Shown here: positions 50,763 through 60,795 of the stretch, piece by piece
Layout of the letters: every line of letters starts with the position of its first letter
Position numbering within the stretch: position 1 is the first letter of the stretch
From: an uncultured Clostridium sp.
GTDB lineage: Bacteria; Bacillota; Clostridia; TANB77; CAG-508
Length of the DNA: 64,000 nucleotides
Direction: 5' to 3'
Assembly: GCA_948469655.1 (NCBI GenBank)
Contig: CAOKMF010000007.1
Coordinates: 1 to 64,000, forward strand
The notes under the pieces: model-generated
What the model saw: the letters and a program-made list of their open reading frames with translations, nothing else
What the model was told of the DNA's origin: nothing
Databases searched by the model: none
Program-made: the position numbers and the translations under genes

Positions 50763-52823
50763 ATGCATAGATTTCGGAAAAGCAATTTGTAAACACAGGA
50801 AAATAATTTTACTTATTTCTTTTATTCTAATTGTTTTATCTTTTATTGGTATGAACTTAACTAGAGTTAACTACGACATTTTAGTTTATCTTCCAGAAGA
50901 TGTAGAAACTATTAAAGGTGAAAAAATCTTATCAGAAGATTTTAATATGGGTGCATTTTCGGTTGTAATCTTAGAAAATATGGAATCAAAAGATATTATA
51001 AAATTAGAAGAAAAAATTAAAGAAATAGATAATGTAGAAATGACGGTAAGTATAGCTGATGTAATTGGTACTAGAGTGCCGATAGAAATGTTACCTAGCG
51101 ATTTAACAGATAAATTTTATAAAGAAAACGAAACTGTAATGCTTGTTACATTTAAAGATCAAATTTCTTCTGATAGTACACTAAAAGCTGTCGAAACTTT
51201 AAGAGAAGTAACTGATGAACATTGTAAAATAAGTGGAATGACTGCTACTGTATTAGATACAAGAGACCTATCAAATTCAGAAATCTTAATTTATATTGTT
51301 ATAGCAGTAGCCTTATGTTTAATCGTTCTAGAAATTGCACTAGATTCTTATATTGCTCCTCTTTTATTACTTATGAATATTGGAATTGCTATTCTTTATA
51401 ATATGGGAACAAATATATTTTTAGGAGAAATTTCTTATATTACAAAGGCTATAAGTGCAGTTTTACAATTAGGTGTAACAATGGACTTTGCAATTTTCTT
51501 ATATCACAGTTACATGCAAGAAAAGGAACATATATCAGATATTAATGAAGCAATGGCAAATGCAATTAGTAAAACATTATTATCTGTTGTAGGAAGTTCT
51601 CTTACAACAATTGCAGGGTTCTTAGCACTATGTAGTATGAACCTAACACTTGGAAAAGATATTGGTTTGGTTATGGCAAAAGGTGTAATGTTTGGAGTTA
51701 TCTCTGTTGTAACTATTCTCCCTGCTATGATACTTCAGTTTAATAGTATTATTGAAAAAACAAAGCACAAAGAAATTTTTCCAAAGTTTACTCGTGTAAA
51801 AGGCATTGTTATAAAACGTTATAAAATAATTATACTCATATTTATAATAGTCCTACCTATTGCATTTTATGGATATACAAATACAGAAGTTTACTATAAC
51901 TTAGACAAATCATTACCAGAAGATTTGGCTAGTGTAACTGCAAATAATGATTTAAAAGAGACCTTTAATATGGTATCTATGGAATTACTATTAGTAGATA
52001 AAAACATTCCAGATAATAAGGTAAATGCAATGCTAGACGAAATAGAAGCTTTAGATCGGTATTGAATGGACTATCGGATATTCTAAATTCTCAAATCTTG
52101 GAATTCCAAAAGATATACTTCCTGAAGATATAATAAATATTTTTCAAAATGATAAATATCAAATGGTAATTATAAATTCTAATTATGAAATGGCAACAGA
52201 CGAGTTAAACGAGCAAGTTTCAAAGGTAAATGAGATTATTAAGAAATATGACGAAAATGCAATACTTGCAGGTGAAGGACCTTTAATGAAAGACTTGGTT
52301 GAAATTAGTGACCACGACTTTAATAGTGTAAACACTGTATCTATTGGAATTATATTCCTAATAATGATTATGGTACTAAAATCAATCTCACTTCCAGTAG
52401 TTTTGATCATTGTTATAGAATTTGCAATATTTATCAATATGGGTATACCTTTTTATACAAATACAACCTTACCATTTATTGCATCAATTGTTATTGGTAC
52501 AATTCAGCTTGGTGCCACAATTGATTATGCTATTTTAATAACAACAAAATATATGACAAATCGAAAAAATGGCATAGATAAAAAAGCTTCTATTGATGAC
52601 GCACTTGGAAGTTCTATCCGGCTCTATAATTATATCAGGATTATGCTTCTTCGGTGCAACATTCGGTGTTGGTGCCTACTCAAGAATTGAAATGATTGGG
52701 TCTTTATGTACCCTTATGTCAAGAGGTGCAATTGTAAGCGTAGTATGCGTTATAGCAGTATTACCTGCATTTCTTACAGTATTTGATAAAGCCATATGTA
52801 AAACTACAAGCATGAAAAAATAG
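50763..52823 (+). CDS. MMPL/RND-family transporter (three +1 sites)
   Basis: 685-aa RND-superfamily exporter with 12 helices in two halves and large external loops. Start is ATG at 50763 (AAAGGAG 11 bases upstream); frame 0 from there meets a CGG at 50775, and +1 reading gives MHRFGKAICKHRK, the usual MMPL N terminus. Further sites at 52057 and 52619 restore ALDGIEWTIGYS and SIGSIIISGLCFFG. Probably exports a lipid, peptide or drug. Operon with the next two genes under TetR control. Confidence 0.88.
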
Positions 52824-52850
52824 ATTTAAATAAAGAAAGGAAGATTTAAA

Positions 52851-54739
52851 ATGAACAATAAAATATTTTCAAAAATAACTTCAAGTATTTTGCTTTGTAC
52901 AATACTAACATACACTACCTCTCCTGTTTTCGCTTATACAAAAGATGAAACTGTCTATTCTAAACTAAATCAAAATGGAGAAAATTACGAAAGCTTGGTA
53001 AGTACTCATTTAGTTAATGACTCTAAAGAAGACTTGATAAATGATATATCAGATTTGCTTAATATTAAAAATGTAAATGGGGATGAAGCTTTTACCCAAA
53101 AAGGAAACAAGATTGTTTGGGATGCAGATGGTAATGATATTTATTATCAAGGAGAAAGCAAAAAAGATTTGCCGATAGATATGACTGTTAAATATGAATT
53201 AAACGGAGAAGAAATCTCGCCAGAAGATTTGGCTCGGAAAAAGCGGAAGTGTTAAAATTATCGTAGAATATATAAATAAAGACGAACACATTGTAACTGT
53301 AAACGGAAAGCAAGAAAAGCTATATACTCCATTTATAGTTTTGTGTGGAACTATGATAGATAATGATGTTAACAGAAATATTAAAATTTCAAACGGGAAA
53401 GTAATTGATGACGGAAGCAAGGCTATCGTAATTGGTATTGCTCTTCCTGGTCTTGGGGAAAGTTTAGGTATTCCAAGTGATAAATTCGATATTCCAAGTG
53501 GTTTTGAAATAACTATGGAAAGTACAGATTTCAAGCTCGGAAATCTTATGACCTTCGCAAGTTCTAAGCTTATAGAAGATAGTGATGTAGAATTATTTGA
53601 TAACTTAGACGAAATTTATTCAAAAGCAAACACCCTGCAGTCTTCTGGCAAACAGTTAGAAGATGGTGCTAAGACCTTATCAAGCGGTGCTAAAACTTAT
53701 GTAGAAAAATATGGCGAATTTAGTGATGGAATGAAAGAAGTAGCTGACGGTGCAAATTCTGCTTATGAAAATTATTCTAAAATTGATGATGGAATTGATA
53801 CTTTATATAATAGTACTGGCACGTTAGTAAGCGGCGCAAAGCAAGTATCTGATGGTGTTAAAACTGCAAATAGTGCTATAAGTCATTTAAGTGCTGGAGC
53901 AAGTAGATTAGAAACTGAAGTAAATAAATTGACTGGTCAAGATGCAATTAAAGCAGTTGCTGCTCAGCTAAAAGAGGCAAAAGGTAAAGCAAATGAAGGT
54001 ATAAAACAATTAACACTTCTTGAGCAAGGCTATACAAAAACGATCCAAGATTTAACTACAAAAAGAGATAATGCAACTGATGAACAAACAAAAACACTTT
54101 TACAAAATCAAATTGATATGTATACAGGTTTAAAAACAAATATGACCACAGCTAAAACTGCTCTACAAGAGCAAGTAGGATATTATGAAACTCTTGAAAC
54201 AGCACTTTCAAGTGGAAATACAGGTTCTCTTGCAGAATTGACTAAGGGCGTAAGCGATTTAAGTTCTAATCTTTCACAGCTTGCATCTAAATCAAAAACT
54301 CTTGAAAGTGGAGCTAAATCTCTATACGACGGAGCAAATAAACTATCAGGCGGAGTAAACACTTTGCATAGTGGTTCTAAGGAAATGAAAAAAGGATTAG
54401 GCACTTTAAGTGACGGAACATCTAAATTATATAATGCAAATACCCAGTTAGCAGATGGAGCTAGAACCATTGCAGATGGTGCAAATACTCTATCAGACGG
54501 AATGAGTAAGTTTAATAAAGAAGGTATAGAAACAATTTGTAATTTAGTCAATGGTGATTTAAAAGATGTATCTAGCAGATTTGAAAAATTACAAGAACTT
54601 GCAAACGAGTATAATAATTTTTCAAATAAGGATAGTAGTGTTGACCGGAAATGTTAAGTTCATTATGGTTATGGATAGCATTAAGAAGACTGACGAAGTA
54701 AAAGAAAATATAATATTAAATGAAAATAAGGAAAATTAA
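52851..54739 (+). CDS. Secreted repeat protein, YhgE/Pip-like (two +1 sites)
   Basis: 628-aa protein with a signal peptide (cleavage near SPVFAYT, about 28) and a long helical region (about 250-600) with repeats of the type SGA-x-x-L and DGA-x-x-L found in YhgE/Pip and MMPL-associated proteins. Sites at 53235 and 54646 need +1 shifts (LAGKSGSVK and VDGNVKFIMV). The next AGC-GGA at 53242 is in phase and needs no shift. Likely the periplasmic partner of the transporter. Confidence 0.8.
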
Positions 54740-54807
54740 TCTTTAATAGTAAGTTTTAAATTTATATGATATAATATCAATAAATGTAATAAAGGAGGAA
54801 ATAAAAT

Positions 54808-55353
54808 ATGGAATATTTGGAAAAACTCTTTAAAAAAACAGGATGGATTTCAATTTTGGAATCAATTATATTCGCAGTAATAGGTGCAGTACTTATTTGG
54901 AAGCCAACAGAAACAGTTACTTTTGTGTCTTACTTATTAGGAACTATATTTATCATTATAGGTATCGCTAAGTCTGTTAATTATTTTCTATCAAAAGGAA
55001 AATACGACTTTTATAATTATGATTTAATTTTTGGACTAATGGCTATTGTAATTGGTATTATTACAATTGTTTGTAGTAATACAATAGGTTCAATTTTCAG
55101 AATTGCAATAGGAGTATGGATTATATATAGCTCTCTTATTAGATTAAGTTTAGCTTTGAAATTACGTACTCAAAATATAAGTGCATGGGTTTATAGTTTA
55201 ATACTCGCAACCCTAATGTTTGCATGTGGTTTATTTATCGCTTTAAATTCAGGTTCAGTAGTTGTTACAATAGGAATTATGATGATTGTATATTCTGTAA
55301 TTGATATTGTAGAAGATGTTATATTTATGAAAAATGTGAAGGATATATTTTAA
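54808..55353 (+). CDS. DUF308/HdeD-type membrane protein
   Basis: 181-aa protein with six membrane helices arranged in three pairs, as in HdeD/DUF308. Start preceded by AAAGGAGG. Follows the secreted repeat protein after 68 bp and precedes a terminator, so probably the last gene of the tetR-regulated cluster. Intact, no CGG. Confidence 0.85.
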   Translation: MEYLEKLFKKTGWISILESIIFAVIGAVLIWKPTETVTFVSYLLGTIFIIIGIAKSVNYFLSKGKYDFYNYDLIFGLMAIVIGIITIVCSNTIGSIFRIAIGVWIIYSSLIRLSLALKLRTQNISAWVYSLILATLMFACGLFIALNSGSVVVTIGIMMIVYSVIDIVEDVIFMKNVKDIF

Positions 55354-55362
55354 AGTATAATT

Positions 55363-55392
55363 TGGGGTGGCAAGGAGCCACCCTATTTTTTT
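55363..55392. terminator. Bidirectional terminator
   Basis: GGGTGGC pairs with GCCACCC and is followed by ATTTTTTT on the plus strand. Lies between convergent DUF308 and asnB genes. Confidence 0.9.
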
Positions 55393-57208
55393 ATTCTATT
55401 CCTTCTATTTCAATTCCATACTCTTCTAGCCACACATCAAATTCATACAAATATGCAATTAGCTGGGGCTTTGTCATAAGCTGACCATACCATGGAAGTA
55501 CATCATTTTCATCATTTGTATCTAATAACCTATTTATTTCACCTACGTTAAATATTTTATACATCTTGCTATTTTTGTTTTCTAATCTTTCTTTCAAAAG
55601 TTTACTTACTTCTTCTTTAAATTTTGGATGATGTGTTTTTGGATAAGGGTTTTTCTTTCTATGCAGAACTTCATCTGGTATAACACCATCAAATGCCTCC
55701 CTTAACAAATATTTTTCTGTGTCATGACTATATTTATATTCAAATGGTAAGTTCCACAAATATTCTACAAGTTTTGTATCTGCAAATGGAACTCTTGCTT
55801 CTAATGTTGCATACATTGTCATTCTATCTTTTCTATCTAATAAGCATTGCATAAAGTGTGTCATATTGATATAGAATAGTCTCTTATCTTTTTTATCTCT
55901 ATCCGCTTCTTCTAGCTCATTTATTGTATTTTTATATTCTTCTTCTACTATTTCTCTTAAGTTTATCTCGTTTTGTAAATTCTCATTTAAAAGACTTTGT
56001 CTATATTCTAAATTATTTATCCAAGGGAATAATTCCCTATCATTTAATTCTTTTCTATAAAACCATGGATAACCACCGAAAAATTCATCTGCACATTCTC
56101 CGCTTAGTATTACCTTATAGTCTTTTGCAATTTCTTTTGAGAACCACAGAAGTGACGACTCTATATCTGTCATCCCTGGGTAATCTCTTGCATAAAGGCT
56201 TTCTTTTAAGTATTTTACTACATCATCTTGAGTTATGACTTTGTATTTATGTTTTGTATTAAATGTCTTGCTCATTATATCTATATAATGTTCGTCTAAT
56301 GATACTGTAAAATCAGTCTTTTTAAAATATTTATCATTTTCTTCATAATCTATTGAATATGTTGTTAGTTTATCTTCTTTATTGTTTGCGACTACTGCTG
56401 TAATAAGGCTTGAATCTAATCCCCCGCTTAAAAGTGTAGCAATCGGTACATCTGATACCATTTGTCTTTTTATAGAGTCTGTAAGTAATTCTTTTACTTT
56501 TTCTTTGGCTTCATCAAATGTGTCTTTGCATTCTTTGGTCTCTACATTCCAATATCTTTTTATTTCTATTTCTCCATTTTTAACTTTCATGTAATGAGCC
56601 GCTCTAAGTTCGTCTATTCCTGTGAATACTCCGCTTCCAAGTTTTTTTGAAGGTCCAAGGGCAAGTATTTCTCCTAGAGCTTTTTTACTTAAATATGGCT
56701 TTACAATTTCTGATTTTAGTATAGCTCTTATCATTGATGCAAAGACGAAACCCTCTCCTTTTTTGCAGTAATATAATGGTTTTATTCCAAATCTATCTCT
56801 TGCTAGAAATAGCTCTTTTGTTTTTTTATCATATACTACAAATGCAAATATTCCTTCCATTTTGTCTAATATTTTTTCTTTAAACTCTGCATATCCCTTT
56901 AAAATTACTTCTGTATCAGATGTTGTATTAAACGTATACTCTTTTTCTTTTAGTTCATTTTTAATATCTTCTGTATTATATAGTTCACCATTATATACGA
57001 TTATATAGTCTTTATAATACATTGGTTGATTGCCATTATTTAAGTCTATTATAGCAAGTCTTTTATGCCCGAGCATTATATTTTCTTCAAAGTGAAGTCC
57101 TGTGTTGTCTTTTCCCCTACAGGACATTAGGTCTAGCATTTCTCTAAATGTATCTTGTTTTTCACTTAAGTCTTGCTTTAAGTTTTGCCATCCACATATT
57201 GCACACAT
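55391..57208 (-). CDS. asnB: Asparagine synthase (glutamine-hydrolysing)
   Basis: 605-aa AsnB. N-terminal MCAICGW gives the nucleophilic Cys of the class II glutaminase domain, followed by the ATP-dependent synthetase domain with LLSGGLDSSLI and ECADEFFGGYPW. Makes asparagine or amidates another acid; AsnB-like proteins also amidate peptidoglycan in some firmicutes. Single frame, GGGAGG upstream. Confidence 0.93.
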   Translation of the reverse strand: MCAICGWQNLKQDLSEKQDTFREMLDLMSCRGKDNTGLHFEENIMLGHKRLAIIDLNNGNQPMYYKDYIIVYNGELYNTEDIKNELKEKEYTFNTTSDTEVILKGYAEFKEKILDKMEGIFAFVVYDKKTKELFLARDRFGIKPLYYCKKGEGFVFASMIRAILKSEIVKPYLSKKALGEILALGPSKKLGSGVFTGIDELRAAHYMKVKNGEIEIKRYWNVETKECKDTFDEAKEKVKELLTDSIKRQMVSDVPIATLLSGGLDSSLITAVVANNKEDKLTTYSIDYEENDKYFKKTDFTVSLDEHYIDIMSKTFNTKHKYKVITQDDVVKYLKESLYARDYPGMTDIESSLLWFSKEIAKDYKVILSGECADEFFGGYPWFYRKELNDRELFPWINNLEYRQSLLNENLQNEINLREIVEEEYKNTINELEEADRDKKDKRLFYINMTHFMQCLLDRKDRMTMYATLEARVPFADTKLVEYLWNLPFEYKYSHDTEKYLLREAFDGVIPDEVLHRKKNPYPKTHHPKFKEEVSKLLKERLENKNSKMYKIFNVGEINRLLDTNDENDVLPWYGQLMTKPQLIAYLYEFDVWLEEYGIEIEGIE

Positions 57209-57230
57209 TCGTTTACCTCCCTTTATTTTC

Positions 57231-57353
57231 TTTCAAACAAGAAGTGCTATCTTGCTTCGTTGCTACTCGATAAATTCACCATCGACGTACATGAGTACGC
57301 CTCAGGTGATATTTACCTCATGCGCCTTGCAATATAACGCTTCTTGTTCGAAC
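57231..57353. repeat. 122-bp palindromic element, copy E
   Basis: Ends TTTCAAACAAGAA/TTCTTGTTCGAAC pair; arms GATAAAT/ATTTACC and TCACC/GGTGA pair around ACGTACATGAGTACG. Between the divergent asnB and dpaA genes. Confidence 0.78.
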
Positions 57354-57442
57354 TTAATTTTTCAACTTATTTATATATTATGACTTAGTCACTTTTTTTG
57401 CTAAAAGAAAATAGAATATTATATGTAAGATAGGAGGATGCT

Positions 57443-58265
57443 ATGAATATTTTATTTTTAGGTGGAGATAAAAGATATAAATACATGATGAGAGAACTAG
57501 AAGAGACTGACTTAGTTTATCAAATAGGGTTTGATATAGAGTCTCCAAATATACATGAAGAAAGTATAGAAAATTTAGATTTATCAAAATTTGATGTTAT
57601 TTTATTCCCTATAAATGGGTTAAGTGATAGCCTAGAAGTTAAGTCCGAAAAAGGACCTATTTCTCTATCAGAAGATATATTTAAAAATTTAGATAAAGAT
57701 ACATTAGTTTTTACTGGTCTTAAGACTAAAAAATTATTAGAATTAATTCCAGAAGAACAAATAATTAGTTTTTTAGATGATGAAGAAGTGGAAAATAAAA
57801 ACAATAATTTGACAGTTGAAGGTACAATAGATGATATTAGAGATAGAAAAAATGATAGTATTTGTATTTTAGGATATGGTAATCTTGGAAAAGAACTATA
57901 CTTAAGGCTTAATCGGTGCCGGTATTAATACTTATGTAATATCAAGGCCAAAAGAACTTATATATAAAGATAAGCTCAAAAATTACTATCCTTTAAGTCC
58001 TGAAAATATTACAGAAGTTTTTAAGATTTCTGATATTGTAATTAATACAATTCCACATAATGTAATACCAGAAGAAGCTGTATCAAATGAATATGTGCCA
58101 TATATCTTAGATATTGCATCAAGCCCATATGGAATAGATCAAGAATTAGTTAAAAAATATAACTTAAACTATAATTTATATCTTGGAATTCCAAGCAAAT
58201 ATGCTCCTAAAGAAGCATCTGATATTTTACTTAAAGTATTAAAGAAAGTGGTGCAAAACAAATGA
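57443..58265 (+). CDS. dpaA: Dipicolinate synthase subunit A (one +1 site)
   Basis: 273-aa NAD(P)-binding subunit (SpoVFA) that with DpaB turns dihydroxytetrahydrodipicolinate into dipicolinic acid for spore cores. N-terminal domain LFLGGDKRYKYMM, Rossmann motif ILGYGNLGKE near 145, and the end GIPSKYAPKEASDIL. In-frame CGG at 57914-57916 is followed by a second CGG and stop in frame 0; one +1 shift gives LNGAGINTYVIS. The stop overlaps dpaB as ATGA. AGGAGG start. Confidence 0.93.
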
Positions 58266-58844
58266 AACTTGGAGTAGTAATTACTGCATCTTTTTGTACT
58301 TTAAAAAAGGTATTAGTAGTACTTAAGAATTTAAAAGAAGAAGGCTATGACCTTTATCCTGTTTTATCTAATAAGGTTGTAGATTACGATACTAGATTTG
58401 GAAAGGCTGAAGATTTTGTAAATGAAGTAGAATCTATAACTGGGAAGAAAATTGTTAAAGATATTGTTGAGGCTGAAAAGTTTGGACCAATGTATAAAAT
58501 GGACGCGATGCTTGTGCTTCCTGCAACAGGAGATTTTATGGCAAAAATGGCAAATAGTATAACTGATAATGCTGCAAATCTTGCTGTTAAAGCAACTCTT
58601 AGGAATCAAAGTCCAATTATTGTTGCTGTATCTACAAATGATGGTTTAGGTTTAAGTGGGCAAAATATTATGACTTTAATGAATTTGAAATATGTGTATT
58701 TTGTTCCATTTGGTCAAGATGACTATGTAAAAAAACCAAATTCGCTTGTTGCTCATTTTGATATGGTTATTCCAACAATTAAAGAAGCTCTAAATCGGTA
58801 AGCAAATTCAGCCACTTTTAAAAGAGTATAAAAAGAAAGATTAA
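58262..58844 (+). CDS. dpaB: Dipicolinate synthase subunit B (one +1 site)
   Basis: 193-aa flavoprotein-type subunit (SpoVFB): GVVITASFCT at the N terminus, LPATGDFMAKMAN and PIIVAVSTNDGLG. Frame 0 ends at ALN-CGG-TAA. +1 reading at 58796 adds GKQIQPLLKEYKKKD, matching the usual DpaB end GKQIQP. This is the cleanest test site, because the CGG is followed directly by a stop. Confidence 0.92.
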
Positions 58845-58848
58845 ATTT

Positions 58849-58878
58849 AAGGGGGACAATGGCTTGTCCCCCTTATTT
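58849..58878 (+). terminator. Terminator after dpaAB
   Basis: AAGGGGGACA pairs with TGTCCCCCTT, followed by ATTTTG, five bases after the shifted dpaB stop. Its position supports the extended dpaB end. Confidence 0.8.
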
Positions 58879-59079
58879 TGCATTTTAGCATACTTTTGTC
58901 TGCTTTATAAAAATTATTTGTTCCAAAATTGAAGTGAACTGTCAGATAGCCCCCAGTGTATCATTATATTTCAATTTATCCCCTTTACTTTTTATGTAAA
59001 TCATGCTATAATCTAATAGATTATGTGCTAAATGCCTTATTATGCAACTGTAAACATATCAAAAACTTTGGAGGAAAAT

Positions 59080-59358
59080 ATGAAAACCTTTGGAAATCTT
59101 GTTAGTAAAGTTTCAGCAGTATTTCAGGATTTAAAAAACATGAAATTATTGAACGACAATGAGTACACAACAAGAGTATCTTTTAACGATGAATCAAAAG
59201 ACAAACTTTTTGTAACTGTTAACGCATCCTCTCGTACAACATTATTGTGTTTAATGATGTTTAATGATATTAACAGTATGGGATATAATATGGATGTTAC
59301 GAAAAATGACAATGATGACCCTCTTAGTTCAATTCTTTCAGTTACTTTCTATGTCTAG
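59080..59358 (+). CDS. Small hypothetical protein
   Basis: 92-aa soluble mixed alpha/beta protein; family not recognised. ATG at 59080 is chosen over 59032 because TGGAGG lies seven bases upstream. Followed by a strong terminator. Function unknown. Confidence 0.7.
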   Translation: MKTFGNLVSKVSAVFQDLKNMKLLNDNEYTTRVSFNDESKDKLFVTVNASSRTTLLCLMMFNDINSMGYNMDVTKNDNDDPLSSILSVTFYV

Positions 59359-59370
59359 TAATCTTAAAGC

Positions 59371-59418
59371 AAGCCATGCCGCCTAGTAATTTCAGGCGAC
59401 ATGGCTTTTCTCTTTTTA
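59371..59418 (+). terminator. Strong rho-independent terminator
   Basis: AAGCCATG-CCGCCT pairs with AGGCG-CATGGCTT and ends in TTTTCTCTTTTT. Confidence 0.9.
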
Positions 59419-59450
59419 CTATAACAATTCTTCTGCCTATAACTTTAATA

Positions 59451-60644
59451 TTATCTTTCTAATAACCAATCAATTATATTTTTATGAATTATTCCATCTT
59501 TTGAAAAATCAGCTTTATCCATAGAAAGAACATATTTAGGATAATTATCTTTTATTTCTTTATATGCTCCAAATTCCCTAGTTTCAGTTTTAGGTTGTTC
59601 CAATAGATAAGCAACTTGAAAATATAGCTTTTCTTCGGCATTTGTAGCAATAAAATCAATTTCTCCTGTCTTTGTTTTACCTACATATACGTCATATCCT
59701 CTTATTAATAGTTCATTATATACAACATTTTCAATAGCAAAACTTTTATTTATCTCAAAATTATTATTTTTTATACCTGCTATTCCTAAATCTGTCATAT
59801 AATATTTATTTAATGTTTTTAATATCGCTTTTCCACGAATATCATATCTATATATTTTTTTCATCATTAACGCCTTACATAGTGCATCTAAATATATATA
59901 TAATGTTTCTGTTGATATAGACTTACCTTCATCTTTTAAGAATTTTATAACATTTTCAGCAGAAAACTCACGTCCTGTTATATCCACAATATATTGTAAT
60001 AGCAAATTAAACAAAACTGTATCTTTTAATCCTAATCTGTCTACTACATCTCTTAAAATAATAGAATCAAATACACTATGCAAATAATCTTTTATATTAC
60101 TTTCTTCTGTAAATTGAATCCTATTAGGAAGTCCTCCCCATTTAACAAAATTCCAGAAAGTTTCATCATTTCTTCCATCTTTACCTGTTAATTCTATAAA
60201 TTCTTTATAACTTAATGGATAAATATTAAATAACACATATCTTCCAGATAAAACTGTTGACAATTCATTTGATAATAATTTACTATTTGAACCAGTAATA
60301 AATATACTTATATTTTCTATAGAAGCTCTTAATGAATTCACTACTTCTTCAAATTTATTTACTTTTTGAATTTCATCTAAAAACACATAATATTTTTTCT
60401 CATCTATTATTTTTTCTTTTATATATTTATTCAATTCTTTATAATCTTGTAATTTTTCATATTCTATAAATTCAAAATTTACATATATAATATGTTCTTT
60501 GTCTATTCCTTTTTCTTTTAATTCGTCCATTATCTGTTTTAATATTACAGATTTTCCACATCTTCTTATTCCTACCAAAATTTTTACAAGATCACTATCA
60601 TAAAATCCTCTAATTCTTGATAAATACATTTCTCTTTTTAACAT
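59451..60644 (-). CDS. DUF4143-type ATPase
   Basis: 397-aa AAA protein with P loop GIRRCGKSVIL, Walker B YVFLDEIQ, sensor GSNSKLLS, and a C-terminal DUF4143 region with a nuclease-like GEIDFIA. Typical standalone gene, often spread horizontally; role unknown. ATG at 60644 follows AGGTG. Two ATTTCT-N6-AGAAAT palindromes precede it. Confidence 0.9.
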   Translation of the reverse strand: MLKREMYLSRIRGFYDSDLVKILVGIRRCGKSVILKQIMDELKEKGIDKEHIIYVNFEFIEYEKLQDYKELNKYIKEKIIDEKKYYVFLDEIQKVNKFEEVVNSLRASIENISIFITGSNSKLLSNELSTVLSGRYVLFNIYPLSYKEFIELTGKDGRNDETFWNFVKWGGLPNRIQFTEESNIKDYLHSVFDSIILRDVVDRLGLKDTVLFNLLLQYIVDITGREFSAENVIKFLKDEGKSISTETLYIYLDALCKALMMKKIYRYDIRGKAILKTLNKYYMTDLGIAGIKNNNFEINKSFAIENVVYNELLIRGYDVYVGKTKTGEIDFIATNAEEKLYFQVAYLLEQPKTETREFGAYKEIKDNYPKYVLSMDKADFSKDGIIHKNIIDWLLER

Positions 60645-60691
60645 TTTAATCACCTATATTAAGTATAATATTTTATTTTATTTTTGTCAAG

Positions 60692-60753
60692 TTATTTCTC
60701 AAATCAGAAATAATTTTTTATTTTTTAAACTTTATTTCTTATTTAAGAAATAA
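60692..60753 (-). promoter_or_regulatory. Two operator-like palindromes
   Basis: TTATTTCT-N6-AGAAATAA occurs at 60692-60713 and 60732-60753, 40 bp centre to centre, upstream of the ATPase gene on the minus strand. Same arms, different spacers, so a dimeric regulator is likely. Confidence 0.6.
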
Positions 60754-60789
60754 AAAAAGTAGTTATTCGATATGAATAACTACTTTTTT
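60753..60789 (-). terminator. Terminator of M18 aminopeptidase gene
   Basis: AAAAAAGTAGTTATTC pairs with GAATAACTACTTTTTT. On the minus strand it ends in a T run just after the stop at 60796. Confidence 0.9.
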
Positions 60790-60795
60790 CTTACA

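Noticed and set aside
53235-53250. A second shift site at 53244 (AGCGGA) right after the one at 53235
   Set aside because: After the first shift, AGC-GGA is already in phase, so this CGG is out of frame.
57914-57923. Second CGG (57920) in dpaA as another shift
   Set aside because: Once the first shift is made, GCC-GGT is in phase; the second CGG is read only in the old frame.
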